A stretch of 64,000 bases of DNA from Brachionus koreanus (lineage: Eukaryota; Rotifera; Eurotatoria; Ploima; Brachionidae). The translations under genes and the position numbers were made by a program. Every line of letters starts with the position of its first letter. Positions within the stretch are counted from its first letter, which is position 1. The notes under the pieces were generated by a model, which worked only from the letters and a program-made list of their open reading frames with translations, did no database searches and had not been told where the DNA came from. Below, in pieces: positions 12,164 to 26,954 of this stretch. The stretch is from positions 1,380,715-1,444,714 of the forward strand of contig PJRA01000313.1 in the NCBI GenBank assembly GCA_016987375.1. Direction: 5' to 3'.

Positions 12164-13918
12164 CTTCTTTCTTTTTTTTTATTTAATTTATTTATTTTAA
12201 AGTATTCTTTGAGCTGGTTGAGTTTTGTTCAAGTATTTATATCCGCACAAAATCGAAATAATTAACAATTATTAACAAGACATTATAACAAGAAAATTCA
12301 ATTGCGTATCTTGAATTTTATGATTCGTAATAGTTGAAAAATTCAAAGCTTGGAAAAAAAAATGCTACCAACAAAAATTAACAAAAATCCCTATGTTTAA
12401 AAAAACAATCGTTGTTTAGTCGTGTTTGAGTTATCTAAAAATTAGAGAGAGAAAAAAAAATTATGATTATAATTATATTTTTTGTCTTAAGTTAGTTAGT
12501 TATTTCCCATTTAGAGAAATGTTTGAAAAATTAGAGTTGCTTTTATACTAACTAATACAAACATATGATCCAAAGATCCTAGAACAAAAGTGTCTAACTA
12601 AAAGTTTAAATTGCGAATATTAGAATTTCTAAGAAAATGACGCCGCGTTTCTATTATAATTAATATTGTCGTAATCAGCATAATTTAAAAAAAATACGCA
12701 TTTGCATAAGCTACTGCTACTGCTGCTAGCATCCTTAATATCTACGATTATGTGTGTATGTATAGCTGCCTAGCAGAGAGAGCTCGAAATGAAGAAAGAA
12801 AAATGAGAGCGACTAGAAAATAAAATATAAAAACGAATATTTTATACCTCCTGTCAAACTGAAACAAAATTCAATTGGCTTGAGCCTTAATTTATAATTA
12901 GGTCGTATTTGATTAGTGCTTTGGCAAAAATTATGTTTATTGTGAAGCTAACTGAAATTCACAATATTTAGCTTGATCACGAAGCAAATGCGTGCTAATT
13001 TAATGCTTTAATTTGAATAAAATAGTGATTTTTGTTATGACTACTGCCCGACACCCCTTTCATATCAGGCCATAAAACAAGAATTAATTTTTATTCTCTT
13101 TTTAAAAACATATGATTCTATTTCTAAAATCACTTTTTAGCTAAGTGATTTAAAAAACACTATAAATTGTTTTAATATTTAGCATTAAAAATCATATATA
13201 TATTTTTTTAATTTCACTAAACCTTAAAAATTTCTTTTTTTAAATAAAATTTTCAACAACAACACAAGACAACAAAAAATAACTAAAATAAAATTCTATT
13301 TTTGCTATTTATTTTGAATTAAAGTTAGACAGCCTAACAACCTAAAATAAAAAAAATTCGGACTAATTTTTAAAATTAGTTCGGGCCTTTCATCTAAACA
13401 GATTCAAAGTGACACTTTTTTTTTATTGAAAAAAATCTAATTATGAATATTCAAATTTACACGGTATCTTGTGTTTTTTATGTTATCCTAACTATTATGC
13501 AATTTATTTATTCAATATTAATTCTGCTAAATATGATACCACACTTATATAATATATTTTCTTATGATTAATTACAAGAATAAAGAACTGTTTAAGTAGC
13601 AGCACTTGATTTTTTATTCAACAGTCAATAGCTGTGAAAAGCAAAATGTTTATTTAGGCCAACATCACAAAAAGTGTTATAAACAAACTTAAAATATTTG
13701 CTCATTTATTCTTTTAATTTATTTTAATATTTTATTTTTTTGACGCTGGTTAAATAATCTAATCCATAGTTTAGAGCAAACAATTCTTGAAAAAATTTGA
13801 CAAAAGCTGTCAAAATTTATTTTCGTCAAGACAATTAATGGGAGAAAAATTCATAAAATTTGTGTACATAATTTTACTTCTAACTTGAAAAAAAAATCTA
13901 TTTGAAAGAAACAAAAAT
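12164..13918. other. Upstream region of TP53INP-like gene and 3' side of NUDT19
   Basis: Non-coding. The 12.4-13.0 kb part is less AT-skewed (a CTGCTACTGCTGCTAGC-type stretch at about 12713, AG-rich strings near 12775), consistent with promoter and 5' UTR sequence for the TP53INP-like gene on the minus strand. The portion nearest 13918 should include the NUDT19 3' UTR. No further gene recognised. Confidence 0.5.
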
Positions 13919-16900
13919 TTAATCAATAGAGAGTAATTGGCTACCATCGAAGTCGTAGTTACAAACTATTTTGTACATGGGCTTAGTCGGATCAGACTGG
14001 TTTCTGATTATGCGATTTAGCCTCCGGCTCATGTCGGCCGGCTCGATTTCTGTCTTGTTATGCTCACTTACTGTTTGGTACATATAGTCACCTAATTAAG
14101 AGATTATTAGAGTGGATTAATGGGAGTTTTGAAAATTTTAAAACCTGGTAAGAGGCCGATGTGCCGATTGTTTACAAAAATGGGTTGCCATGGAGTGAGG
14201 CCGTAGTGCTGACGTCTCAAACTATATTCGGCTAATTTTTCCACATTAAAAAACCTCTCTAGTCTGCTAAATTCATAGAGTTGAGGCGGAATAAATTTAA
14301 TCTGATTTCGAGTGTTTTTTTCTAATGCCTCTTTTGGAGTGAAGAACTTAAAATTAAATTTTATTTAAATGAGTAAATAGCTTCACATTTTAGATCATTT
14401 TACAAAAAAAATTAAATTACTATTAGTCTACCTGTAGACTGATAGTAAACACAAAGTTACGTCACTTTGTTTTTTTTTTAATTTGATTTCAATTACCTTT
14501 ATGTTCAACAAAAAAGGCAAATTTTTGCTGACTTAATAACTTGAGTTTTTCTGCCTTTTAGTCGAAAAATAACACGTAATTGTTTGATATTTAAAATTGT
14601 TGCCTATTGATTTTCTATGATCATATTCTTAAAAATTATGAATATTTATGACATGATAAATTAGCTATTATGTGATAAACAAAAACAAATTTTAAATTAA
14701 AATAAAATTAATTTTTAATTAAAAAAAAATTATTATTTTTGACCTATCTAAATAAAAAATATGGCAATTGATTTTTCTTTCTACAAAATTATTAAATGTT
14801 GATCTAGGATTAAACAATTAATTTTAATCTCTAGTATTTTATTTCACTTATTTTGCTAGGCTAAACAAAATTCAATCTACTGGCCATTATTTATCGTGAA
14901 TTTAAAAGAAGTTTTGATTATATAAAGCCCTTACTATTTTTTGAAATCAGAAAATTTTCATCACTCTTATTTGATATTTTAAGCATAGAAAATCAAAATT
15001 TTTCGATTTTGTTCACTATTCCTTAAATTTAGAAAAGCTTTCAGCTTAAAGATTTTAAAAAAAATTTCTTTAGGAGTTTAATTAGCTTTTGTAATTCAAT
15101 GGTAAAATTGGGTTAGCAGAAAATTAAAAAGAAATTTAATTTTGAATTTGGAAAATTTTCTTGGTTTTTTTGAAAGAATCTCGAATTCTAACAATTCTGA
15201 GCAAAATCTAAAGCTTAAATATTTTGAACAAAAATTATTTCAAAAAAATTTAAAGTTTTAAAAATTCTCTTCTTTTATTTAAACAAATTGATAATTTCAT
15301 TTTCTAAAAATTATTTATTTTTCACCAAAGAATTTTATTTTTTAATCTAAACCGTAATCAGAGTGAAGTTTTAGCTACCCAAAAATTTAAATTATAAATT
15401 CTAATTGAATTAAATAACACAGGAAAAAAAGATTTAAGAAAAAAGCAAATCTAAATCGCTAGGACATGCATAAAATTTTAAGATTTTATTTCAATTTTAG
15501 TAGATTGGCAAGTGCATTAGCTAATCTCATTATATAATAATCGTAAAAATAAGAAATATATTTCTTCGTGATCTAAATTGAGACTGATTTCAATTATGGA
15601 TACTATGGCATTGTGTCTAAAATCTGATATAATGTAACCAAGTTAAAAAGCTCAACAATCACATTTATTTCTGAAATAAAATTTATTTTCGCAATAAAAA
15701 TCTTGAGAAAAATGAAATAAATTTTCAAAGCTTTTTTAAAAAATAACAATTATCAATTAATTTTGTAACTAGATTACCTAATAATAACTTATGAAAAAGT
15801 TACGTAACATTTTAATTCATTTGATAAAATCTCTTGAATAATTTATTTACGACGTTAATGTTTTATTTTGTTTGTAAATTATTCTTCCTTTAAAAAAAAT
15901 GTTTCTTTTTTTTTCAATAATTCTCATAGATTATCTATTTTTCATACAAAATTCCCATTTTGATGATTAATAAATAAACAATTTTATATTTCCTTTAGAA
16001 CTTAAAAGAGATTAATTTTTTTTAATCTTAATAATCCTTAAAATACTTAATTTTAAAATTGTACATTCAAAATCTTTATTTTCGAAAACTTAAATTTTAA
16101 CTAATTTTTCTAAAAAAAAACAGTGAAGAATTAAATCTAAAAAATAAAGTTAACCTTTAAATGAATTTAATTTTGACTTTTGAATATTCTAGTATAAAAG
16201 AAAATAACATGTAGAAAAATCACATTTAAATAATTAGTAAACAAAAGACCTTTGAATTTAGACGTCATATCCGTTAATAGTTATTTGATACTTTTCTAAA
16301 ATATTTTGCTTGTCGATATTTTATATCGTTTGAAACTATTAGTTAAATAAAATTAATTTTAATCCTTTTAGAAAATGCTTTCCTAGTCAATAAAGAAGCC
16401 AAAATTATTTTACTTCTAATGAATCTATTTCATCAGTGTTTATGTCTAACCAGTCGTTTGATGGTACATCGTGTAAAAAACACATAAAAAAAAAGGTATT
16501 AAAACGAATTTTTTCGTGAGCTGGTGTGATCCAATTTGCCCATTCATGAAGACCAAACACGTCAGGAATAATGTTCATTTCTAAAAACATGTCAACAAAT
16601 TTTGATGAGTCTCTTTTGATTATTTTATGCCAATCTTTTATTTCATTAATATTTTCCTTAAAATAGCTTGAATAAAGCTTAGCTTGTGTGTCTAATTTGT
16701 GTTTTTTCATAGCCAGTAGGAGTCCAGTCTCTTCAAATGTCTCTCTAATTGCACAAAGTCTATAGGACAATTCAAGCGGTATAGAAAGACTATTATTCGT
16801 TTGTTTATTCTCTAGACTTCCTATTGAGTTATTATTGATTAAGTCATTAAAATAAATTTTACGCAATAATTTCGGATTAGATTTAATCTTCTCTAAGTCT

Positions 16901-17103
16901 CTCGAGAAAAAAAACACGTCTAGCCAATTCAACGATTCATCAATTGCTTCATCGTATTTACCTCCCGGGTAAACATGAAAATTTGGCGCAGTTCTCATGC
17001 GACTATTTCGTTTAAGTAACATTACTTTGTAGTTAAAATTATTGACACTTTTTTGAATAGCACTTGATATAATCAAAGTAGCTGATTTTTTAATTTGATT
17101 CAT
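13919..17103 (-). CDS. NUDT19: Nudix hydrolase 19 (acyl-CoA diphosphatase) homologue
   Basis: Three exons (minus): 16414-17103, 14145-14346 and 13919-14091, with a 2.07-kb intron 1 and a 53-bp intron 2; 354 aa (human 375). The family hydrolyses CoA and acyl-CoA esters. Seen: N-terminal Nudix fold with NFHVYPGG (residues about 42-49), a long NUDT19-type insertion, then the second half of the Nudix box, CAIRETFEETGLLL (about 119-132), with the metal-binding Glu residues intact. WANWITPAHEKIRFNTFFF, a typical NUDT19 segment, follows. Exons 2-3 encode the conserved tail (FTPKEAL, IPPQLYEFSRL, GLLPGDYMY). The protein ends in ...LLSID, so it lacks the SKL/AHL-type peroxisomal signal of mammalian NUDT19. 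The start codon sits 1 nt after a TTTAG acceptor-like site, 163 bp downstream of PIGT on the same strand. Confidence 0.92.
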
Positions 17104-17266
17104 TCTAAATTACTGTTTTTTCTTATTCTTTATTTTTTTTCATTTTTGTTCTAAATATTTCAGATTTTATTCCGATGTATTAGATTTTTAAAAATAAAAG
17201 CTTAAATAAAAAAACTGTTTTATTTTAAAATATTTTAGTCATTTAAGAAGTTGAAAAAAAATTTTC

Positions 17267-20200
17267 CTATTTTTTAAAAAATGATTTTAGCTTTTCCAAT
17301 AAAGTTTTCGACTGAATAAATTTGAATTTACGCGTAGTAAAATTGTGAAATGATCCGAAGCCTATAGCTACTACGGTACATGTCAAGCATATAACATTAT
17401 ACGGCATACTGAAGTCGGGTGTTGGCAAATTCATCAATAAAGGTTCCGAGTAAATATTAATATTTTCTTCGCTTGGATTTATGGTTACCAAAACTGGATT
17501 AATATAAAAGCCATGATTAACATCTGGAGGAAATTCATCCCATTTTAAATAGCCAAAATCAGCTCTAAAATATACTGAATAAACCCCTTTCGGTCGGAGA
17601 TTTAGCTTTATTTCAATTTGATGCGGTTTTTGACGGTCCAAACCTGGTTTGAAAGAAATAGATTCTGGCTTAACATCAATGTCATTTTCTACATCTTTTA
17701 TAGTTAGACTGCTTATATAGACCCTGAAGTACCATGGAATAGTATCAAAATAAATTGCAGATATTTCTCGACTATTTTCATTAGTGATTGTGGTCTTGAT
17801 TCCAAAATTAATTTCATTTTTATCTTTAGATTTAAATTAGAGAAAAAAGTAATAAGTATATTGACATTGTTACCAGTGATAAATCGTTGTATAGAAATTG
17901 GTGAAGAATTGGCTATTTCTATTTCATGTTGTTGAACTATAATTGGATTGAATTCTTTGGTATTTTTCAAGTAATCATTCAAATTGTATAAATACAATTC
18001 GTCTGATTTTGAGCTTGGGATCAATGTTGTTTTCTAAATTTAATTAAATATTATAAATAAATAAAGAAAATTAAAATAACTTTTAATAAAAAAAATTATT
18101 TGAGTAATATATTTCAGTTAAGAAATATGATGCTTCTAAGCAAATATGCTTTTGTGTTGTTTTTTGATTATATAATCACATAAATATTAATAAAAAAAAA
18201 TTTTTTGATTTCAAGTTACTTGATTTTTATGTGAAGAAATTTTTTCTTTATTAATTGTCTCATCGGTATGATTAAAGCAATGTCTTTATTTAGCATTTTT
18301 AATGCATAAGAAAGAATATTTTAGATAGCCAGAATATAATTATTTTTCGATTCCAAAAGAAGCTTAAAGCTTTAGATCGAAAGTTTGCTCACTGCTTAAA
18401 GCAATAATATACCAAGAATTTGCTATATTTTAAAACTTATCAATATTTAAAAATTAATATATTCGAAGAGGCTCTTATTTTTGTGGAATTGATTAGAAGA
18501 ATTATGCTGAAATTAATAATATGTGTTGCATTAGTTCTATTTCATTTGTAATTTTACTATATTTTTATTGAGAAAGGAAAAATGAATAATAATTAGTGAC
18601 TATAATTTAAAAAAAATTAACATTATTATATATTTGTGAAACTATCTATCTAATTTTTGTTTCCTTTTTTCTTTTACTTTACATCGCTTTTAAGGCGTTC
18701 ATTTAAATAAATAATGATAATAAAAATTACAAAATATGATACAGAAAATATATGATGATTAAGAATTATTCAAAAAAAATTTTTTCATTTTAAAGCCACT
18801 CAAATTTTTAAAATAAAAATCACGGTAATTTTAAAGTCAATTAAGTAGTTTTTAAATTTTGAATGCTGAAGAATTTCTATCAAAATCAATTAGTTTTAAG
18901 TACGAGCTAATTTTGATAAAAAAAATTTACTAATTAACATTTTGATATTTTAAGTAAATTAAATTTTTTAATAAGGTTTATTTTAGTTTTAATGAGTATT
19001 GACGAACGAACTGGCAGAATAAAGTCTTTGTTAATGTTAAAACCAGATCTGTTGTAAAAACCAAGTCAAATAAAAAAAACACTTTTGTGAATGTGTTTCA
19101 AAAAATAAAGCTTTAATGAAGACACTTTCAGTTTAATAACATCTTTAGTAATAGCACTCTTGTTTTAAATTTCACTATTTTTTAATAACGAACGAACTTT
19201 TACTTATATACTTTGGAATATGATTGTGATATGTTTTTTTAATTCTCATTTTCCTTTACTCTGGTAAAAAAAATTAAATTTTAATAAATTATCAAATTAA
19301 AGAATCAAATGAAAATAAAGATATTAAAATTAAAAAATCAATTAATCTGAATTTTAAGCCTTCAATTTTAATTCAAATTGGTTTAAATTTAAACAAAGAA
19401 ATTAATTGGTTTAAATTTAAACAAAGAAATTAAATGGTTTAAATTTAATTCATTTGGATACTCACAGCTTTTTTTGCTAAGTTCAATAAAACTAGTGATT
19501 CATTGGCGACTGGGCACAGACCATTTACTTTATTTTGAAAGATATTAAAAAACGACCAAGTAGATTCTTTGTCATTCAATTGACGAGTGATCATGTCAAC
19601 ATTATTTATCAATGATAAAGTCTGTCTCAAATCAAATTCAAAATTAGAGCATGTATAGTCCTTCATTGCAAAATTGAAATGTTAATTTGCATATAAATCA
19701 AAAATTTATTTACCATGCAAGTTCTTTTGAAATTAAGATTTATCATAAAATAGTGCGATTCAAAAAGTTTAGGAGCTGATTTAAACAATTGAGCTAAGCC
19801 TTTACTTTTTGCACAAGGCAATAGTTTAATCCATGGTGTTAAATTTTCTGTACAGACAATTTCATTTGGAATAGACGCATATCTTAGATTGGAATTATTT
19901 TTGTTATTGCTTAGTATTAGGAAATTTGGAATTGCGGTATTTGGATTTTCTCCAAGGTTAATAGATAAGCCGAAAAGACCAGATATTGCACGACTAGTCT
20001 GCAACCAGTTAGTGTCGATTCTTTTTCAAAAATATCAGGAAAATCTTAAATTTCAAAAAAAAGCTTACTTATTCTGATCAAGTTGATCTTTAAAAGATGC
20101 CCAAAGCTCACCACCTGACGGTGCACTTTCTAATGGCATTCCCCATTGTTTATACTTCCATTTTCCTTGAGAAAGACTTAATGATAACTCATCAATATCA

Positions 20201-20427
20201 AATTTTGATACTAAATCTCCGATTATTTTTGGAAAATTTTCAAAATTTTCAACCTGTGAATTGATTTTTTTCGGCCATTTTGATTTAAATTCAAAGTGGA
20301 AATATGCATTCGAATTTGGTAATATATTTACATTAAGTCTTTCCACAAAGTTATAAGCTAAAGACAGATCAGATAAATTAATTAGAACTAATATAACTGA
20401 TAAAATAAATTTTTTTTCTAATCTCAT
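17267..20427 (-). CDS. PIGT: GPI transamidase component PIG-T
   Basis: Subunit of the ER-membrane GPI transamidase that attaches GPI anchors to proteins. Five exons (minus): 20069-20427, 19714-20020, 19466-19660, 17874-18033 and 17267-17823; phases agree; 525 aa (human 578). Seen: signal peptide at 1-24, then QGKWKYKQWGMPLESAPSGG ELW, and EIVCTENLTPWIKLLPC, one of the most conserved PIG-T blocks. The next segments are DLRQTLSL, FDTIPWYFRVYISSLTI, and PPDVNHGFYI. The near-invariant lumen-to-membrane segment LPTPDFSMPYNVICLTCTVV leads into the single C-terminal transmembrane helix and a short basic cytosolic tail. The stretch between exons 3 and 4 is about 15 residues shorter than in human; the 1.4-kb intron there (18034-19465) may hide a short exon I did not find. 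Confidence 0.94.
19377..19448. repeat. 28-bp tandem repeat, about 2.6 copies
   Basis: Two perfect adjacent 28-bp units (19377-19404 and 19405-19432), each built around the palindrome GGTTTAAATTTAAACAAAG, followed by a partial third unit to about 19448. The array lies in PIGT intron 3, starting 17 bp inside the donor of exon 3. It is probably a replication-slippage minisatellite; no function is implied. Confidence 0.85.
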
Positions 20428-22093
20428 TTTGGAATTTGAAGATTGAAGATTGAAAAAAAAAAATATTAGAAATTATTCATTATTTAAAATAAATTAATTA
20501 TAATTTTTAAATTATTTCAAATGAAACATAACTTTGGAAATTAATTTTATTTTCATGCTTCTAAAATTATTGAATGTTCTATCTATCTGAAAATTTTTAA
20601 ATAGTTGTCATTACAGCTTCCGACTGATTTAATATTTAAAATTTTTTTCAGCCATTATTTCAATGATAGCTGGTGGTTCTTTTTGAAACTGTGTTAATTT
20701 TTTTTACCTAGCTTGAGGAAATTTTATCAAAATTATTTTTAACTCAGTTGGAAGTATCTACTTATGGAAATTTTATCAATACAAGCCATTAACCCTTAAA
20801 AGCAGCACGGTTGTTTTATTGCAAGTAATTTTCAGCTTGAATTGCTTCATTGGCAGATTTAATTTTCTAAACGGGACCTTATCTCAAGTATTAGGCAAAT
20901 ATCTTTTATTAAAAGCCAACAGTCTCGTTTATCAACATATATTTGAGATTAGAGATCAATTAAAAGATAACATTTAAGGTTATTGTAGAAATTTGAAAAT
21001 TTTCAGCTGGTTTATTAAGTTTATTTGCTAAGTCCTTTCAAATATCTTGAGCTTTTTGGAAAAAAAGTTAATCCAATTAATTTTTGGAAAATAGGAAACA
21101 ATTTTTAGATAACCAACAAACAAATTAAATATCTTACTCATTTTTAACCTTATTGACTCAAATTTTGGATACACATTATCAATCAAAAATGTGTGTCCAA
21201 ATTATTTTGATCATTTTTTGTTTAACAAATACAAAAAACTTTCTTAAATTCGTCTTATTAAAAAATTTTTGTTTTTCTATCAGTTTTTTTTTTGCGACAT
21301 ATACTTTGGATGTTTAATTAGAAGAAATTTTAAAATTATTTTTTTAATTAATTAAAAATTAGAGATCATTTTGTTTTCAATTATCATACTGATAATTATT
21401 CAAAATTTCAATGATAATTTTGTAATCAATAATATTTCAGAAAAATTGTGGGCTCTCAAATAAATGCATTTTATATGATCAAAAAAATTATCATAAATTT
21501 TCATTTAAGTAGATAGAAAGTATTGATTTTTTTAGTCTAAAACTAATTTTTTTTTAATTTAAAGTATTTTAAAAATTAAGTTTTAGTTAAGAAAAAAATT
21601 TTTTTTTTAAAGAAAATTGCAGCAATTGCAGAAAATAAAATTTTCAAGACAAAATTTCAACATACTCATTAATTCAGTAAGAAATTTCTATAATTGAATG
21701 CATCGCGATGATTGCAAGTCAAAAATAATATGCCGAATTATTTCAACTCAAATTTGCTCCATGTATTCGAACGAATACGTTCAAACAAAGTACTTGGTAA
21801 GCGACATATTAAACCTATGTAAAGATAGCGCATTAGCAACTAGAAAAAAAATAAAAATAAAATAAAACAGAGTCTATGCTTGCACACAACACACTAAGTT
21901 ATTATTTATTAAGATTTTTTTTAACAATAAAAATTTTGAATATAAGATGAAACATAAAACGAAGCATTTAGATAACAAATTAAGCTATTCTAAACTAACT
22001 ATTTGAAAGATCAAGGTGAAGCGGCCTCGCTGCACACGGGGACATTCTATATTTTTTGCTCATTTTGTTTAGATTGAATAAAATTTTAATTTT
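20428..22093. other. Divergent intergenic region between PIGT and CK2 alpha
   Basis: Promoter region shared between two divergently transcribed genes. Most is AT-rich. From about 21700 to 22060 the sequence is noticeably less AT-rich, includes a GC-rich patch (CGGCCTCGCTGCACACGGGG at 22022-22041), and probably holds the CK2 alpha 5' UTR. A strong donor (G|GTAAGCGAC at 21797) and an acceptor (TTTAG, 22068-22072) just upstream of the CK2 ATG could bound a 5' UTR intron of about 275 bp. Confidence 0.5.
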
Positions 22094-24186
22094 ATGGCCA
22101 CTCCGAGTCAATCACGCGTCTATGCGGACGTCAATGCTCACAAGCCTCGCGAGTACTGGGACTACGAATCGCATGTGGTCGAATGGGGCAATCAAGACGA
22201 CTATCAAATAGTGCGCAAACTTGGCCGTGGAAAATACAGTGAGGTATTCGAAGGCTTTAATGTTGCCAATAATGAAAAGATAGTTATCAAAATTCTTAAA
22301 GTATTTTATTAAACGTTAATCTCTGCTTCATCTTTTTTGTAATCTAATTTTTCTCTAAAGCCAGTTAAAAAAAAGAAAATTAAAAGAGAAATCAAAATTT
22401 TACACAATTTACGCAGTGGTCCCAACATTATTTCACTGTACGATGTTGTCAAAGACCCAATAGTGAACAAAAAATTTTTTTTCTCAATGAAATAAGCTAA
22501 ACTTTATTTTTTAGTCAAGAACTCCAGCATTAATTATGGAATATGTAAACAACACTGATTTTAAAGTAGTGTTTTTATTTAAAATTTTTAAAATTTGAAA
22601 AAAATCAAGAATAATAATTTTAGCAGTTCTACCAGACCTTGTCTGATTATGACATTCGTTTTTACCTATTTGAGTTGCTAAAAGCCTTAGATTTTTGTCA
22701 CAGTATGGGAATAATGCATCGTGATGTCAAGCCCCATAACGTCATGATTGATCACGAAAATAGACGAGTAAATATAGCCATCAAAATAAAAATAAAAAAC
22801 AAAGCCATAATTTCTATCTTAACTAGCTACGATTGATTGACTGGGGTCTAGCTGAATTTTACCACCCAGGTCAAGAATACAATGTTCGTGTTGCGTCTAG
22901 ATACTTCAAAGGTCCAGAGCTTCTCGTCGATTATCAATACTATGACTATTCTTTGGACATGTGGAGCCTTGGATGCATGCTTGCCAGTTTAATATTTCGC
23001 AAAGAGCCATTCTTTCACGGTCACGATAACTATGATCAGTTGGTTAGAATAGCTAAAGTTTTAGGCACTGACGAGCTATTTGAATATATCGAAAAGTATC
23101 ATATTGAATTGGATCCGCGATTTAATGATATTCTCGGTAGACATTCGAAAAAAAGATGGGAACGCTTCACCCACAGTGAAAACCAGCACTTAGTCACTGC
23201 CGAGGCTATTGACTTTCTAGATAAATTGCTTAAATACGATCATGCTGAACGACTTACCGCAAGACAGGCTATGGATCATCCTTATTTTTGTAATTTAAAG
23301 CTAATCAAAAAAAATTTTTCTCAATTATTTGTCTACTTAAATTTTAGATCCTGTTGTAAAAAATAATGCCGAGAACGCCCCCACCAATTTAGGTAATTAA
23401 AAGTTAGTTTGGTTTTTTTTTGAATAATAATGGGAACTATATTAAATTAGAAATTTTGTTCAAGTTTCAAAAAAAAAACAGAATGAAATCTATTTTAAAA
23501 ATTTTTGTCTTAATAAATTTTTTATTTAATTTCTCTAAATTTTCATAGAAAAAATAAAGCTAGTAAAATAAATTCAAAATGTCTGAATATTAGACCATTT
23601 AAATAAGTTATAAATAAGTTTTTTTTTTAATTTAAAAATTTATGTGTGATACTAGATTAATGTTAATAAAATTTTTCAATTCAAGTTTTCAATTTTTATT
23701 AAATTAATAACAATTAGAAAAATAATTAATATGAATATAAAATAATCAAATAATTTTGATTCAAAAGACAATTATTAGAATTAATTGTCTAATTTTACAG
23801 AAATTTTATTCAGAGTACGAAGTTTGTGATCTGAGATTATTTCTCTAGCTATTTTTCCGTTTTGTACTAATTTTTAAAATATTTATTTCTGTTTTTTTTT
23901 GGGTTAAAAATTTAATTTTTGTTCTCATTTTATTGACCGAAATTTAATTATAAATTTTAGCCCATGTTGAAAATCAAAAGTTTAAAAAAAAATTTAAAAT
24001 AAATTTATAAATTAAAGTAAATAGTAAATAGCTTTCTATATTTAATATACTTGAATTTTTGAATAGCCAAAACTGTTTAAATTTCGGCCCTAAAATGCTA
24101 GAAAAAAAATCCAATTAAACATGTTTTGTAAAGGTACCGTCGCCAATTCAGCATCTAACTCGACGAATAACGAAAACGACATTTAA
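22094..24186 (+). CDS. CSNK2A1: Casein kinase 2 catalytic subunit alpha
   Basis: Ser/Thr kinase of the CK2 holoenzyme, constitutive and acidophilic. Seven exons: 22094-22300, 22361-22462, 22515-22565, 22624-22767, 22827-23289, 23348-23392 and 24134-24186; all phases agree; 354 aa (human 391). Seen: [20 protein letters not shown], glycine loop [11 protein letters not shown], catalytic Lys in VIKILK, and the CK2-specific basic substrate-binding stretch [10 protein letters not shown]. The catalytic loop is HRDVKPHN. The hallmark DWG (instead of DFG) appears in [15 protein letters not shown], and the activation segment [14 protein letters not shown] is intact. The last two small exons encode a short Asn/Ser-rich tail replacing the vertebrate Pro-rich C-terminus. 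Identification is certain; only the final 30 residues depend on my splice choice. Confidence 0.97.
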
Positions 24187-24747
24187 ACAACAATAAGTAA
24201 AACAAAGATAAAAAATATTTTAAATTGAAAATAAAAAAAAAACAATCTAATTTTTCTCTTCATTTATTTTGTTTAATCTAAGTTTTTTTTGTACTTTTTC
24301 GGCAACTAGCTTTGGAACATTTTCAAAGTTTTTCAAGTCTGAGCTAAATGTATTTAATTTATTCTATTTCAAATAGGGACGATTTTAAAATAAAGGCTAT
24401 AACTGCTCGGACTTAATTACTAGCCTAGATTTATTAAACTTGTAATTTAAAACTAAGGTCCCGTATTTTCTTCAACGCACCAAATTAAATTTCGTGTTGG
24501 CATTAAGCTCATTGATTAACTTACTTTGTTCGGAACAAACATTTGTCTATTTTTATTTCTTTTTTTTTTTGGAGAAAAATTGTTTTAAAAATGGAAAATT
24601 TTATTTTTTTTGGAAAAATTTCTTTTTGAAGGTCATAAAAATAAATAAAAATTAATTAAATATTAAATTTTTTTTTTAATTAAAATTATCAGACATAAAA
24701 ATCTGAAGCTTATCAGGACATATATGATTCTAAAACTTGTTTAGAAA
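24187..24747 (+). other. Spacer between CK2 alpha and NDUFA5
   Basis: AT-rich 561-bp gap between same-strand genes. It should contain the CK2 alpha 3' end and, close to 24740, a TTTAG acceptor-like site three bases before the NDUFA5 ATG. No coding potential recognised. Confidence 0.5.
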
Positions 24748-25104
24748 ATGGCGTCTAGAGTCTTAAAAGATTCAACCAGGCTAACCGGTTTGGCCGTAAG
24801 CAAAAATCCCCACCTCTCTCTAACAATTTTGTATGAAAAACTTCTCAAAACCCTCAATAAAATGCCCGACAATGCTGCTTATAAGCAACAGACCAAACAA
24901 ATAGTTGAAAGCCGATTTAATTTGGTAAAAACAATTCAAGATCCGGTCGAATTGGAAAAGAAAATTGATTGTGGCCAAATTGAAGAAGTGATTAAGCAAG
25001 CTGAGTATGAGCTGATTCTATCAAGAAAGATGCTTGAATGGAAACCATGGGAGCCTCTTGTTGCCAAGCCACCAAAAGACCAATGGAAGTGGCCAATGGT
25101 CTAA
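24748..25104 (+). CDS. NDUFA5: NADH dehydrogenase 1 alpha subcomplex subunit 5 (complex I B13)
   Basis: Accessory subunit of the matrix arm of mitochondrial complex I (Q module). Intronless, 118 aa (human 116). Seen: N-terminal LKDSTRLTGLAVSKNPH, the NAAYKQQT segment, and the C-terminal block QIEEVIKQAEYELILSRKM. The near-invariant ending follows: W-KPWEPL, a PP.DQWKWP motif and stop. The reading frame is complete from ATG to TAA. It lies 159 bp upstream of QTRT2 on the same strand, and a TTTAG site sits 3 nt before the ATG with no coding exon upstream, which fits a 5' UTR intron or trans-splicing. Confidence 0.96.
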   Translation: MASRVLKDSTRLTGLAVSKNPHLSLTILYEKLLKTLNKMPDNAAYKQQTKQIVESRFNLVKTIQDPVELEKKIDCGQIEEVIKQAEYELILSRKMLEWKPWEPLVAKPPKDQWKWPMV

Positions 25105-25263
25105 ATTTGTTTTTATTTAAAAATGCCAAATTTAAAAATGAGTTTATTTAGAGACAAAATAGTTTTAAATAAAAAATGTATAAACATGTTCTCTTTTTTG
25201 TCCTAAATGCTAGTAATTTGGCATCCAAATTAAATTAATGCAGGTCCTTAGCAGTTTAATTAG

Positions 25264-26954
<1,691 letters not shown>

